Shown: positions 14,201-27,620, counted from the first letter of the stretch. The stretch: 64,000 nucleotides of DNA from Caprimulgus europaeus (GCA_907165065.1 OU015523.1:41653702-41717701); one strand, 5' to 3'. Program-made: numbers and translations. The notes: generated by a model from the letters alone, not told the origin.

Positions 14201-17113
14201 TGACTCTCAGGAGAGGAGTGCTCCTGTGTGGCAGAGGTTTTGCTGGGGAAAGGTGGAAGGTTAGAAACACTGACATTTTTCATCAGCAGCAAAATCTAGG
14301 AAGCCTCCAACTACCTTTTCTTACCAGAATTTAGATAATCTATCACTCTGTTTTTTTTTGTGGTGGTTTTGTGGTTGGTTTTTTTCTGAATATTGTAAGA
14401 ATTCCTAGTGCTTATATATTTTGGTGTTCGTTTCTTCTGTGCTTGTAGCTAGCTTCCCCACAAACATCAGTCTGAAGGAGTTGCTTATAACTGGTAGTTG
14501 CATTTGCCTCTTGATGTCTTTCTGGTTTAAGGCAAGAGACTGGGGATTTGCTTTGATGTCAGTGCCTTTGTCAAGATAAGTAGTAGTAAACTACTAATAG
14601 GTTGATTCCCTGGTCGTGAGATTCTGTCTCTGGAATTAAAAGTACTCTTTGTTTCCTTTTGCATGCTCACACGGGGTGAGATTTAGGCTATGTGAAGGAG
14701 TAGAGTGATGAGAATATATGAGGCTTATTTTAATTCCAGTTTGTGTCTGGCATTTTAATTTCTAGATCTAAAGACAGAGTTGTAAATGTTGAGGGGGAGA
14801 GAAAACACATTTTCCATCTCTGCCAGGTTTTGCTGGCATGCTTCACGTTGTAAGCATGTTGATTCTGTTGTCTTCCATAATCACCCAGAAAAACCTGAAA
14901 TGCATATAGGTGGAACAAAAATCATTTCTGTTTTTGTTTAATTCCCAAAGTGATAGCTCCAGTTTGGGAATGCATGAAATAGTTGTCCTGTTTTAGAATT
15001 TGAAAGTTAATTTTAAGGATAAAATAACTCATCCATGGTTCTTTGTTATTTTAACTTCCTGTTTCATTTTTTGTAACCCTTAAGGCTTTCTATATTTTAC
15101 CATTTTTCCATGCTGTGGTTCTCCCCACAACCCCTCCTGCAGCATATTTCTGAAATTTGTAATATTTTTTCTCAATCAGGCAAGGTACATGGTTTATTCT
15201 AACAAATGCCATGTGAGCAGATCTCCTGTGTCCCTATGATATATTATTTGTTTGCAATAAGAAAATAGATCTATTATTCCCTAGAAGAGTTGTGCTTACT
15301 GCAGGTGTTTTATAAACTCTGTACCTAAGTAAACCTTTTTGCTCCATCATGACCCCCGGTAAAAGCGGTAGAAAGAAGTTGGATATTGCTCTGAAGATGT
15401 GACCATCTTCTTTTTCCAAGCAAAGATAAGTTGAACTTGTCAAAATAAAGTGGGGAAAGAAAAAGTGTAAATAAAAACATCAGAGCACTATGGCTCTTGA
15501 GCTGTATAGTGCTTTACATTGGTAGGTTAGCATTCAGGGGCTGTGAAAATCTGGTGTGTAAAACAGTCTCAAAATCTGTGTGAATCATGTCCAATAATAA
15601 CGGTTCAAAAAGATTTTTTTAAATGTTTTTCTGACAGCAGAATATCTTAATTACTATATAAGGAAGATAAATGATTAACAGAAAGCTGACAAAATTTGAA
15701 TAGTATGTGGTTATGGAACAAACTACTGCTTTATTCACAACGTATAAAGAATGCTTGTTTCCAAATTACTTTTCATATACATGAAAACTCACACCACCAT
15801 CCCTTAGATAAGTAGTGGTACAGATTTTTGTCCCTTGGGACAGGGAGGAGGAGGAGGAGGTAAGGGAACAGATACTGAAAAATGGTAGCTTCTGATGTTA
15901 TGTTGTTGCTTTGAAATTTCAGAGTGGCCTGGCACTTTTTCAGAGCATTGCTTCTCTTTTTGGAGCTGATGGGAACTAAAGGCATTTGGAGTGTTTGAAA
16001 GCAATCCAGTTTTATGTGAAAGAAACTGGGACTTAGGATCAAATCTGATAAAGGTTTTGTGGATTTGGCAATATCTAGTGGTTTTTCATTTGTCTAATTC
16101 AGAATGCTGTGTTAGACCAGACTGTACGGGAAGAGTGAAGCCTCTTTGAGAGAATCACACCCAAGGGTGTGACTGAGGGTGACCCGAGGGCTGCCTGGAG
16201 CTAGATTTATTAAAATGTTCAAGACAGGGGCATGTTTTGGTGTTGTCTCAGGACCTTAAATTGGCTTAGGCAGTAGTCCTGGGAAGGTAAATTCTTAGTG
16301 TCTTCCCCTCGCCAGGTCCAGTAAAACTGAACAGGGATAGCTCTTTTCAAATTGAGGTGGCACTGAGGAGCAGCACTTCACTACTTTGTGGTAATTCAAA
16401 CATTGTAACTCTCACCAGGAAAGTGGAAGTTCAAACCTACCTCTATGATTTACTAAATAAATGCACAACCAAAGGATTATAGGTTGAGATGTTTTCCTTT
16501 TGTGTTAAAGGCATTTGTTAACATGGAGACTCACAGAGGAGAAGCCACAAGGTAACCATCATGACGTGTGGTTAGTGCCATCACGTGTTCTGAAGGAAGG
16601 GGTTTGGGCACCTCTGTTCCCACCCCAGTTAAATAGTCCTGTCAGTAGAGCCTAGCATTTGGGAATACCTGCTTGGGTTTGGCTGTGAGAACTCAGCAGA
16701 AATCAGACTAGAGTAGACCTTGGTAAAGACGGAATGGTTGTGTTGAATGTTTTTCAAAACCACAAAAGTTGTGCATTTTTAATTTAGGCACTTCATGGAC
16801 TAAGCAGAGGCTTTTTTGGGGAGAAGGAATTATGATTTTTAGTCTTGAGGATTTCAGTTGTGCTTAAATCCAGCTTAAATTCTGCATGTGAGTATTCTGC
16901 TGAAAATATTAGTCACTGCTGTTAATCACTAAATTACCTTCTGGATTTTGGATAACAGTGCATTAGCTTAACCCTTCATGCACATATGCAATTGCTATCA
17001 AGATTGCCTGAATGAAACTTAGTAAAATAATCTTCTAATGGCACATAGTCATTTAGGTTTTCTGGATTGTTTCTCTTGGTCAGAATTTTAATATCTTTTA
17101 AATGTATTCATAG
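8256..17113 (+). other. KLHL15: KLHL15 intron between the two coding exons
   Basis: A single intron of about 8.9 kb opening GTTGGT and closing CATAG. The sequence is AT-rich with no CpG island and no recognised gene or large repeat. Simple-sequence patches include a GTT run near 8784-8798 and a GGA run near 15845-15860. Open frames such as 10118-10468 (minus) have no family resemblance. A segment at 16090-16330 is somewhat richer in G and C, but I could not assign it. Confidence 0.9.
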
Positions 17114-18223
17114 GTAAAAACATCAGAGTTTTATCGATACTCCCGGCAGCTGCGACATGAGGTTGACCAAGCCATGAATTACTTTCATAGCGTTCACCAA
17201 CAGCCTTTGATGGAAATGAAATCGAACAAAATTCGTTCTGCCAAACCCCAGACTGCAGTATTTAGAGGAATGATAGGACACAGTATGGTAAACAGTAAAA
17301 TTCTTCTCTTGCACAAACCACGGGTCTGGTGGGAACTAGAGGGTCCTCAAGTACCTTTACGACCAGACTGCCTTGCCATTGTGAATAACTTTGTGTTCCT
17401 ATTAGGTGGGGAAGAACTGGGGCCAGATGGTGAGTTTCATGCTTCATCCAAAGTGTTTAGGTATGACCCGAGACAGAACACTTGGTTGCGAATGGCAGAC
17501 ATGTCTGTCCCACGGTCCGAGTTTGCCGTTGGAGTTATCGGGAGGTATGTGTATGCCGTGGCTGGCAGGACCAGGGATGAAACGTTCTACTCCACTGAAC
17601 GGTATGATATCACTGAAGATAAATGGGAATTTGTGGATCCCTATCCAGTCAATAAATACGGACATGAAGGGACTGTACTTGGTAACAAGTTGTATATCAC
17701 TGGTGGAATTACATCATCTTCAACTTCTAAGCAAGTGTGTGTGTTTGATCCCAGTAAAGAAGGGACAGTAGAGCAGCGAACGAGGAGAACTCAAGTGGTC
17801 ACTAACTGTTGGGAGAACAAATGCAAAATGAATTATGCAAGATGCTTTCACAAAATGATTTCTTACAATGGTAAGCTTTATGTCTTCGGTGGTGTCTGTG
17901 TGATCCTAAGGGCCTCCTTTGAATCCCAAGGATGTCCTTCTACAGAGGTTTATGACCCAGATACTGATCAATGGACTATATTGGCCTCTATGCCAATTGG
18001 TAGGAGTGGTCATGGCGTAGCTGTTCTGGACAAACAGATAATGGTTCTTGGTGGCCTTTGTTACAATGGTCATTACAGTGATTCAATTCTCACCTTCGAT
18101 CCAGAGGAAAACAAGTGGAAAGAAGATGAATATCCGAGGATGCCGTGCAAGCTGGATGGCTTACAAGTCTGCAGCTTGCACTTTCCTGAGTATGTTTTGG
18201 AGCACGTTAGACGTTGCAGCTAA
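17114..18223 (+). CDS. KLHL15: KLHL15 coding exon 2 of 2: Kelch domain (residues 236-604)
   Basis: This exon starts in phase 0 after TTCATAG with GTAAAAACATCAGAG (V236 K T S E) and ends at TAA 18221-18223. It holds the substrate-binding Kelch beta-propeller. Double-glycine blade motifs are visible at FLLGG (about residues 330-334), YITGG, YVFGG and VLGG (ending about 549), with YAVAG as a single-glycine blade. The segment RRTQVVTNCWENKCKMNYAR is characteristic of this protein. The residue at position 552 is tyrosine (codon 18062-18064, in GLCYNGHYSD). From memory, Tyr552 of human KLHL15 is needed for substrate binding, so the key site appears intact. There is no frameshift or internal stop. 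Having the whole propeller in one exon matches the known gene structure. Confidence 0.97.
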   Translation, partial: VKTSEFYRYSRQLRHEVDQAMNYFHSVHQQPLMEMKSNKIRSAKPQTAVFRGMIGHSMVNSKILLLHKPRVWWELEGPQVPLRPDCLAIVNNFVFLLGGEELGPDGEFHASSKVFRYDPRQNTWLRMADMSVPRSEFAVGVIGRYVYAVAGRTRDETFYSTERYDITEDKWEFVDPYPVNKYGHEGTVLGNKLYITGGITSSSTSKQVCVFDPSKEGTVEQRTRRTQVVTNCWENKCKMNYARCFHKMISYNGKLYVFGGVCVILRASFESQGCPSTEVYDPDTDQWTILASMPIGRSGHGVAVLDKQIMVLGGLCYNGHYSDSILTFDPEENKWKEDEYPRMPCKLDGLQVCSLHFPEYVLEHVRRCS

Positions 18224-18505
18224 AACAGAATGAGCAACTCAATGAAATACAAAAAGCTGTATCTAGTTTGTAAAACACAAAACGAAAACCCCAGTTGAAT
18301 TCCTTCAGAGACATTACCTTGTTTATAAGAGAAACAGGATGTACAGGGAGAGTACTTACCAAGTTTATTAGAAAAGCCAATAGTTGGTCTGATATTGTAA
18401 AAGCTTTGGGTTTTTTTTAAACAAACATAATTGTAAGTAGGAGAAAGAAAAATATATTTTTGAGTGTGGTTATTTTTGGTAACATTTTGTGTCCATAATA
18501 CTTTC

Positions 18506-18506
<1 letters not shown>

Positions 18507-18543
<37 letters not shown>
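18507..18543. repeat. (CT)n microsatellite
   Basis: A nearly pure CT dinucleotide run, with two small T interruptions at the left, leading into a T8 tract. It lies in the early 3'UTR of KLHL15. It is probably length-variable, and no function is implied. Confidence 0.9.
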
Positions 18544-18554
<11 letters not shown>

Positions 18555-18645
18555 ATGACCATTGTACCACTATGCTTCTGAAGTCAGTTCAGTTTAACAA
18601 AATATTTGTGGAAGGAAGAATTTTCATTTTTTTATTGACCATCAA

Positions 18646-18651
18646 AATAAA
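18646..18651 (+). promoter_or_regulatory. proximal poly(A) signal candidate (AATAAA)
   Basis: A canonical AATAAA about 420 bases after the KLHL15 stop. It could support a short 3'UTR form. No transcript data are available, so use is unproven. Confidence 0.4.
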
Positions 18652-21600
18652 GCTCATCATCTGTACAAGGGTACAACCAGATTTAAAAGAACAAAACTAA
18701 ACCATTTCTGTATTTTATGTTGTCTTTTGGATGTTTTTCCCATTAATTGCAAAGTATTCTCAAATCTGCTAGGTGGTTTTGTTTTCCCTTATATATGTGG
18801 AAGAATAATCTTAACCCCTTTGCATGACCTTTCTCCTGGTTTTGTATAGTAGTACCAGTAAGTCTGCCAAAATGAAAATGACACGTTTTCTACTAAATTG
18901 AAAAGGAAACATTTTTATATTCAACACTATTTCTATGCTGCCTTCTATTGTCTGCATTGTGTTTGTTGGTGAGTAAAAAATACATACACACACATGCATA
19001 CTTCATAAAAACTATATATAAATACTTCTTTTTATGTGCAGTTACAATATTATATTTTAACTAGTGCACAGATTCAGACATATCTGATGAATTTAAGGTA
19101 TAGTACTATCCTTTAATGAGCTTAATAATTCAAAGTTCTTAAGTAACTGGAGACCTCGTTTGGTATCAGCATATCTTACTGAATCAATCAGTATGTACTA
19201 AAGGTAACTTTAAACTCTTTATATCGATGCTACATAATGAACTGTTGATAATTTATATTATAAATTATTTTTGAAAAAGCAAACACCTTACCTGAGTTTT
19301 TTTTATGTTTGAATATTTTGCCCAGTCTTCTTTTTATGGAAATAGAAAAAGTCAATAAGTGAATACTCAGCACTGCTTTGACTCAGAGTTATTATCAGAA
19401 CTGGATAAGCTACATTTTATTCTCAGTACTTTACTTGTACTCATACTTCAGTACAAGTATTTTGTTTGTACCCGTATTGAAGTTGTATAACCTTTTTTAT
19501 TATTATTTTAATTATTGACTGCTATGAACTACTGTGTTTTGCAAATGTGGAGTTTGGTGATTGGATGGTTAGTACCGTATATATTTCTTTTATACAAAAG
19601 CCTACACAACTCTAGCTACTGACCTCGGAGTGCCTGAACTGAGATACGTGGTCCAAGAGGGCTTGGGGTAACTCCATTGTGTTACCTTGCAGGTATCACT
19701 GACAATAGATTGGTAAGAATTACCTGCCAAGACATAAATAATAACAGTAATTACAATCTGATTATACTTAATGATGTGAATTTAGCCACTTCTAGAATCT
19801 AAGGGAGATTTGGAGGAGTTGAAGGCTTAGACTTAGTTCAGATGTGTAGGGGCAAAATGCTGAAACATGCACCTGCGTATTTGGTAAAATCTTACGCTGC
19901 TGTGTTTCACTGTAAGCAATGGACTTTACTTTATATGCAGCAATGCAAAACCACTTTATTCAGTATCTTCCAGTCAGAAATCACTGTAGAGAAGGAATGT
20001 ACAGTACTCAGGGAGTTCAAAAGAATGCACTTACAAAGGGACCAAAATCACCCTAAATTTCCTGTGTTAAAATAACACCTACTTGCCTAAACTAAAGTTT
20101 GAAATAATTGATAGCAGTTAAAACTACACATAAAACTCCTCATACTTGTATTTTGATGGTTTTGTAGTAAGTATGTTCTGGGTTGAGATGTGAGGATTTG
20201 GAGCTATATGGCAAGTCGTCAGATTTTTTTCTTTTATATTAGAAATTATTTATTGATAGAGTATTTTCTTTTAATATGTTTTAACAGAGAGAGAGAGAGA
20301 AAATGTATGCCATCATAGCTGTAGTGATGAATTACACCAGTAGTGACTGGACCAAATACTGATTCAGCTTTCTGATGCAGACTAGTTTGCTGTTAAAGTC
20401 TTTTTTAAATCAAAGTTCAGTTTACTGAATTAGAAATCGAATTTACTTTCTTAACAGCTTAACTTAAAGCCAGCATGGCTTATACTAAAACCTCAGTTTC
20501 ACTGTGAGATGTGTGTATAAATTACCCTGCATGGGTGCGGAGAGAAACTGATTCTGGTAGGTGCTGGCTGTGCATAAGAAAAAAGGTTCTACTGTACATA
20601 GTTCATGGAATATTGGTGCACAAGGAAAAGCAAGGGTTTTTTAATTTTTTTATTCTTTTTGTCACCAGATAATTTCTCATTAAGTTTATGGGGCAGCAAA
20701 AATTAACTCTGCTTGAGTAGGTTTTTACGGGCATGTCGTGTATAGTACAGAGCACTTCACTTTTATCTAGGGCCACATCCATCTATGGAATGTGGTTCTG
20801 GGTATCTGGTCTTCAATGATTCAGGTATAGTAAAGAAACATGGATGGCTGTGTCTCAAGTTACATTTTTTAGTCTGCATTTAAGCACCTTCTGAAGTTCT
20901 GTGTGCTAAGCAACTGCCACTAAAGTCATCGGTGAGTATTGACACTTGAAGAACCAGATCGCTTTTAGGTGCTCTGCTTTTAAGGTTGTATTTTATTTAT
21001 CTTCAGGCTCCCAGTTCTGAAAGATTTTGTTGAGGTTTGTAATAGTTATTATTCTGTCAGATTCAAACTTGAACTGTTTGTTTCTGCTTCCCTGAAGTTG
21101 TACCTCTGTTGGGAAGCTGGCTGTAACCTTTCAAGCATTAGGAATGACTGGAATTTGCTTGGGTTTAGAACTTGTGGGGGTATGTGAGAATGCTTTATTA
21201 ATTTACATTTCTACCATGCTTTTATTGTTTTAAAAATGAATATAAAATTAGCTTACATTCTCCTTTCCATTGCAGTGGAACTTTTGAGGCAGTTATTTCT
21301 GTTACTTTGTATATCTGAGGGGTATTTTTCTCTTTGGTGGTTTGTTTGTTTTTTAATTGAAAGTTTGTGTTTGCTTTTAGTATTTAGATCCAGTTAATTA
21401 CTGTTTAAATAAGACTAAAATGGCTAGTAAGAATTGCCTATTCCTATCAAATTTTGAGCATTATGATCAAATTAATATGAGTTTTTAAAACATTTACATG
21501 CCTCTCATTTGTCAAGGAGAAGGTAAGTTATGATCTTTGATAGGTTTTGGGAGGTTTCTTCTTCTATTCCCACCCCACCCATAATGGAATACCAGCAAAT

Positions 21601-23960
21601 CTGATCTCACCCATGTATTTAAAATTGAACATGACCAGCTTTTAAACAGCAAGTGTACTTGCCTTTTCTTAAAAAGGTGGACATAGTGAGTTACAGTCTA
21701 CGTTTTTTTTCACATTTATAGCAAAAATGTATTAGCTTTATGTCTTAATTTGGCATCTAGCTCCAGGAGGAAATTTTGTTTTCAGGTGAGCCAGAATGGA
21801 CAAAAAGCATAGCGTTCCTGTAAAGGGCTTGGACACCGCCAGTTCTCATACCACATGCTGCTATATCTATTTTTATGGGACAGATAATTGTTTTCAAAGT
21901 ACTACATAAGAAAAAAATAGCTCATTTTTCCCCACACAGTGTTGGTAGTAGTTTCGTAGTTGGAGGTATTAAGTGGCAAAAAACCTTTTGAAAAATTTTT
22001 CCCCACTGATTCAGCTGCAGTAAGGCAGTACTTGATGTTCCAAAGGCTCTGCTATTTCAGAAAGCACTGCTAGCAAGAGGGGCTAGTGGCAGCATATGAT
22101 CTACCTGGCAACCTGCTTTTATGTTACTTTGCTTTGAAAAATGTGGATGCCCTACTTTCTGCAGTATGGCAGCAATCCTGTTATAGCTAGCTCTTTGGGT
22201 TTCTGGCTTCAATATTTCTCTGGTTTCTGAGATTTCCAGCCATTTTTTCTTGAGGAACTCCTGCCTTACTAACCCAAGTGCATTTTTTTCCTGCTCATAA
22301 TATGATAACTACTTTCATCAGGGATGAAGCTTCGCTTGACACTCAGGAAGGAGGATAAAGGATAAAATTCAGCAGGTACAAATTCAAATCGGTTTAAAAA
22401 GAAAAATATTGCTCAACTCATTATGTCCATTCTTTTGCAAAAGGAGGGTAAGCATTATGGGGAGATGCTAACAGCTCTTTAAAACAAAACTTCAAACTTG
22501 TGTCAGCATTTATATGACAAAGTCTTTTTAGAAATAGTCACTTTTGTAGAGGTATTTTGCCTTTTTAATATATTTTTCCTTAAAAAAAAAAAAGGATAGT
22601 GATTTGGGCCCCTGATTCTTTTAGCATTTCAAATGTGTACTTCACATATGTGAACAGTCCAGTATAAAGAAAACAGAAAACTACAAGGTACTTAAAAGAA
22701 AACATAAAACTGCAAATGTTGTTAAACCTGTGCTTAAGTGTTTATAGCGTTGGGGGCATCAAAGAAACCATCTGTCCTGCTCTCCTTCCATTAATAGAAA
22801 CATACCTGGTGAAGTTACTTGAATAAGTGTGGTCCATGACATGTGGCAGAGCTCACTGAAGGAGAGTGGGAAGGAACATGAGTGGAAAGTATGTGTAATC
22901 TATTTAAAACAAAGCTTGCCAGTGTCCTGTGGCTAACATTATGAGATTTTAATGTTTGTAAAACAATCTGAAGCTGCTTAAAATAAATACTAATGACTAC
23001 TTTTGCATCTGTATTCTATTTTTGAAAGTTGGTGAGTAACTTGAAAATTTCCATTCATGTGGGTAAACTTCATAAAACATAGTTGTATGTGGCAGGTGGC
23101 AGAAAAACTGTCTTGTTTTGAGTACAGCTTTCTTGGATTTCCCTCTACTAAGTAGTTTGGGGTTTTTTCATTTCCTAGATTTCAATAAATGCTTATATAG
23201 TCTTTTAAAAATAACTTTCAAAGATCAATTTCAAATACCTTTGGATTAATATTACCTTGGTAGTTGGTGGAAAACGACTTCTGTTTGCATATGGTATTTT
23301 TTTATTTATGGCTCTGGTAGAAAATCTTGGTGCAAGTCTAGAAAATTATGTAGGACTGTAAAGTTAGCTGTACTTAGAGGCTTTTATTACCTCAGTGGGA
23401 CCCACCTAACTTTTATGTCAGTTCTGGGAACAGGTGAAGGGAAGAGCGAGCTATGTTTTTATTTTAACTATTTTTCCCTATATATTGTTATTTTTGTAGA
23501 TCTTTTTAAAATAAATTATTACATGCTGGAGATTGCAATTCCGCTACAGTATCACCTTGATTCCAGTGTACAATATCAGATTGTTTGTATTGAAAGGAAT
23601 GTATTTGATAAGTATTTGATAAGTTAACAGGAAAATTTATTTCCAAACTGTGCTATGTTTCTGTCTAGCAATTGGAAATACTTTTCCTGTAGAAAATTTA
23701 AATTATATATATATATGGCCTCCTGTGTACATTTGGATTAACTGTCTAATGACTAGCCCATGGCTGCTATAAACTTCTTTGAGTAATTTAAGAATTGCCT
23801 CTTTTTAACTGTTTTAAAGCCTTTTTCTTGCCCTTTTTTTTTTTTTTGGCAGAAGGTAATTTTTATTAGCTATGGATACAGTATGCTGAGACTTGCATAT
23901 GTGCTCTGTTCGGGTTTTAAACTGAAAAAAATGTATAGAATATGTATAAAGAAAAGTGTA

Positions 23961-23966
23961 AATAAA
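23961..23966 (+). promoter_or_regulatory. distal poly(A) signal of KLHL15 (AATAAA)
   Basis: A canonical AATAAA followed within about 35 bases by TTGTGTATACTTTGTA, a good GT-rich downstream element. It overlaps a Pumilio-type site TGTAAATA at 23957-23964. It is the best-looking of the AATAAA hexamers downstream of the KLHL15 stop. Confidence 0.6.
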
Positions 23967-24847
23967 ATATTTTTAATCTTTAAACACTCTTGTGTATACT
24001 TTGTAATACTTAAAATGTAGTGGACCTGGATTATTTTCCACAGGACTTCAGAGTTAACTCAGTTAAGGAAATCTTAAAAAATGTTAAGTGTTGCTATAAT
24101 TTGTAAAGTTATATTAATGGTAGTTAAAGTTATCCCAACAGGAAAATTTGGATGTCCTTGTGTAGCCTCAAGGTCGTATCTTTAGCTGTATTTTATAATC
24201 TTATAATCTTTCCAATTTTAATTGCTCTAGTACATTCATGTGTCTACTCTGCATTTCAAATTGAAATAATGTTCTGAGTTGATTTCATTGTTACCTTAGT
24301 AACTCAGTGTCAAGGCATAAATGTAACCAACAGGACTGAAACCCAAAGCCAGCCTTTGGTGTTAGTCAGAGGCCAGGAGAAAAGACTGTTCCACGCTATC
24401 AAGTCCGCGGAACTGAGGGCTCTGAGACAATATGCATTCATCACACGCTTGGACCGCCAAGTGCCAGAAGTTCAAGTCATACTGCTTAGCGTTTCCCATA
24501 ACAGGAAAGGGAAACTTCATTGCAGGATTAATTTGTCAGATTAGAACAACTTGCAATACCAGGAGGGCAGGGGGAGTGGGGCTGGTAAAACAGAAGGCTG
24601 TTCTTTACCGATTTTCTCATGCAGTCTGTTGAAAGCTTTCATTATAAGTCCCTTGACACATTTTTTTTCTTTTTTCTGCCACTATTTATTTTTTGGCAAC
24701 TTTCTTGCTGTCAGATCAAAGCCCCTGGTTGAAAAATCTACTGTGAAGAATGTTTGAAAATAACTGTGGTCTCACTTTTTTTCTATTAATGAGTTCTAAA
24801 ATAGCATTTTCATTTTATTTTAATGTTTAGAATTGCTTGAAACATTT

Positions 24848-24862
24848 CCCCCCCCCCCCCCC
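24848..24862. repeat. poly(C) run, 15 bases
   Basis: Fifteen consecutive cytosines in otherwise AT-rich DNA, the longest C homopolymer noticed in the window. Length is often misread by sequencers. Confidence 0.9.
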
Positions 24863-27578
24863 TTCCCTCATTGGTAACTTGACTTCATTGTACACTAAGT
24901 AGTACTACTGCGGATGAATTAGTGCTGTTCCTAGCGGGATGCGTCATGGGAGGAAGGGCCTCTTTAATTGTGTCCTTATTTTTTGGTTCAAAAGGAGACC
25001 AAATGTATTAGACTGATACAGTGGAAGAGATGACAGCAATCTTTCTGCACAGTAAGTTTGTTACTTACAATTATTGTTATTCACCTTTTTAATTTCCCAT
25101 CTCTGTGAGACAGGTTGTCTTTTTGGCAGTACCTTTCTTGCACTATGCTATGCTGGCCGACTTGACTTACTTGTTAGCACCTCTGTAGTTGATTAGGAAT
25201 CTCAAATAAAGGTTCCATTATTTCACTGAGGAGAGCTCTCACATTTTAACTGGTTCATAGTTGCTCATATCAAATTCTTCACTTTTTTAGAATATATGGC
25301 CTTAATTTTTGGCAGTAGTTCAGTCATCTGTGTTCACTTGATGATATGAAATTAATGTTAGTTTGACAAAGGTTTTTTTCAGTTAATTCCTTCCAGATTC
25401 TTTGGCATAAGTTACCCACCCTTGACTTGAAATTCATCATTTCAGTGGTTGTTCCCCCTTTGTTACAAACTGGGTTTTGGGGGTTTTTGGTTTTGTGTTT
25501 TTTTTCTCTTCTGATTCCATCAGCTTCATAAGATGGAAAGTGAAACTGTTGCTTCGGGTGTTGCAGATTCTGTATTAGTTCTGTAACTCATGGACACCTG
25601 ATCCCCCACCCAGTCTTTAGTCTATCAAGTCTTACTGATGTTCTGATGTCATCTTTTAATCCGTCTGCCGCCTTGTCCAAGGCAACTTTCTTGGCATGTG
25701 CAAATTTTTCTTCTTTCAAGGGAGAGGGTAGGGAGTATGTGTAAAGACAGCTTTCATTTCTTGTTTTTGTTAACACTTTCCACTTTTATATTTGATGCTT
25801 TAGTTGCACCAACAGGTGCTTTACACCGTGTTTACAGGTGAAACCAAATCAAGTACACAGTGACTCTTCAGTCATCCATTCATTGGAATGAACAGCAGCA
25901 TTAAGCGTGAAATGCTGAGCACCAAGCCTTCTACATCAATGCTGTGTAGCACTTGGGGAACTAAAAAAAAATATTATTTTTGCCATGTATCTGATGTCTG
26001 TCAAATATGTCTCCTGGGGATGTCACCCTTGGTAGCATTTCTCCTGTATTATGGAAAAATGTTGCTCAATAAATGGTGCTGGAAAAAAAAATTGGTTTCT
26101 AATGAGATAGATGGCTTTAGTGGTTAACTCTTTTATTGCACTATTTAATTTTACCAGACAGTTATGTCTTTGGCCTAAACTAGCAGCCTCCATTCCCACA
26201 CACATTTCAGTATGTCCTCAGGCATGTTCTAAACATTGGTTTGCTTGCTTTTTTTTGTCATGTCGCTCATCTCACATGTTTGAGTTACACCAGTTGTATA
26301 ATTCTATTTCTGCCTGAGAATCTTTATCTCCTGTGGTGAATTGTGCATCTGTTTATATGTATTTGACTACCACCTGATGAGACTTTCTGATTCAAATACA
26401 TAATGCATAATGCTAACTCTGCTAGCTGAAAGCAAGTATCTCCACCCATGTTTAACTTCCGTAGTCTCAGGGGAGAAGTTCCAAGGTGGTCAGTGTATTC
26501 CTCTTGCGTTTACCTTCCCAGATTGCCGAAGTCACAATGAATGCATGGGACTGTCCTTGTGGTGGTGACACTGGTGTCAATGCAAGTGCTTTCCCCTATG
26601 ATGGTGTAGTGATGGCCTTCATTTTCACTCCTGGAAAGCAAGAAATTACTCTGCTCTCTTCTTGCACCTCTCGGAAAGCCCTGTTGGCCAATTTACTCCC
26701 AGGACAGAGTCCTAGTGACTTGGGTAGCCTTGGTTGGCTGAGGGATTTTCCATCAGATTTACCTCCTGTAACACATGCTCTCACTTTGTCCTCTGGCTCT
26801 TACAGGTAGTTCTGTAGGCAGAACAGGATTTTGTTTTTGTTTTTTTACTCTAACACAGGTGCTAACTTGATACCAAGAATTTTTTAACTTCCAATGATAA
26901 TTTTTAGCATTATAATGAAGCCCAAAACATAGAAAATTTAAGTTTCAGAAGAAGACATTTTAAAGTGCAAAACATTTCTTCCCCCTCCTGATTCTCAGTT
27001 CATTTATTGCAATCAGGAAGAGTTACTGTCAAGTAATAGTGTTTCTTTCACTGTTTCTCCTGACAGATTATCTAAAACACTGAGAAGAACTATGTAGTCA
27101 GAAGAAAATAGGTGATGATAATTAACTAAACTATAGCTTCTAATAACTTTTCATGGTCTTAAAGTTGGGAGCTGATCCAATTCACAACCTGGTTGGAAGT
27201 GTTTTAGCTGAAAGAGCTGGAGTTTGTCTCAGTACTGTTCTCTGAAAACAAGGAGAGTGAGGCTGACCTCTACATTAAGTTAAATAAACTAAATACTCTG
27301 GCCAAAGAAATCTCAGCACAAAATTGTTAACACCCAAATAATCAACCAGCTGTACTTTGCACAAGTTATAAACCTTACAGAATGATTACAGTTGCTCTGT
27401 TTTAGTTTTGTCCTAGCTTTGTGGTGTGGAGATTTTTACTTTTCCCATGGTAAAAGTTAATTACAAGAATGTATGTTTTGCTAAACTTGTTAAACCTGTG
27501 TAGGAGGCTGTGCTTGCAGATTTGCAACCTAGTTCAAAGCAGGGCAGAATGCATTAAAGTGACAAGAAGGATTAGCAG

Positions 27579-27620
27579 TTTTCCAGTGCCTTAACTGGAT
27601 TTTCCAGTGCCTTATCTGAA
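27579..27620. repeat. two-copy tandem duplication, 21-bp unit
   Basis: TTTTCCAGTGCCTTA occurs at 27579 and again 21 bases later at 27600. The copies differ at a few positions downstream. It looks like a simple slippage duplication. Confidence 0.85.

Larger units (their letters stand above)
7544..23985 (+). other. KLHL15: KLHL15 gene span seen in window (coding exons, intron, 3'UTR)
   Basis: The span runs from the acceptor of the first coding exon to the likely poly(A) region. It contains two coding exons, one intron of about 8.9 kb (8256-17113), and a 3'UTR of nearly 5.8 kb. Joining the exons gives exactly 604 codons, the length of human KLHL15, with high identity throughout as far as I recall that sequence. 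The gene has no neighbour on the same strand until APOO, whose start is about 10.8 kb past the likely end. The 5' non-coding exon(s) and promoter are not visible. Confidence 0.9.
18224..23985 (+). other. KLHL15: KLHL15 3'UTR (probable extent)
   Basis: AT-rich non-coding DNA after the KLHL15 stop, with no acceptor-plus-frame that would suggest another exon. AATAAA hexamers occur at 18646-18651, 22982-22987, 23184-23189 and 23961-23966. The last is followed by T- and TG-rich sequence (CTTGTGTATACTTTGTA), the expected form for a distal cleavage site. Long 3'UTRs are known for KLHL15. The exact end is inferred; earlier sites could give shorter forms. A CT microsatellite lies at 18507-18543 and a GA run at 20287-20299. 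The open frame at 19842-20075 is not recognised. Confidence 0.6.

Noticed and set aside
16090-16330. Slightly GC-richer stretch in the KLHL15 intron considered as an exon or old repeat
   Set aside because: No frame with splice signals and no match to CR1 that I can recall; left unassigned.
24680-26150. Looked for old virus-derived sequences and DNA transposons here and elsewhere between genes
   Set aside because: No paired terminal repeats, no protease, polymerase or envelope-like translation, and no transposase-like translation were seen. The only mobile elements I can support are CR1 LINEs.
26486-26809. 107-codon + frame in the intergenic region
   Set aside because: No splice signals at sensible places, no known family, and an equally open minus frame over the same bases. 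Best explained by locally higher GC.
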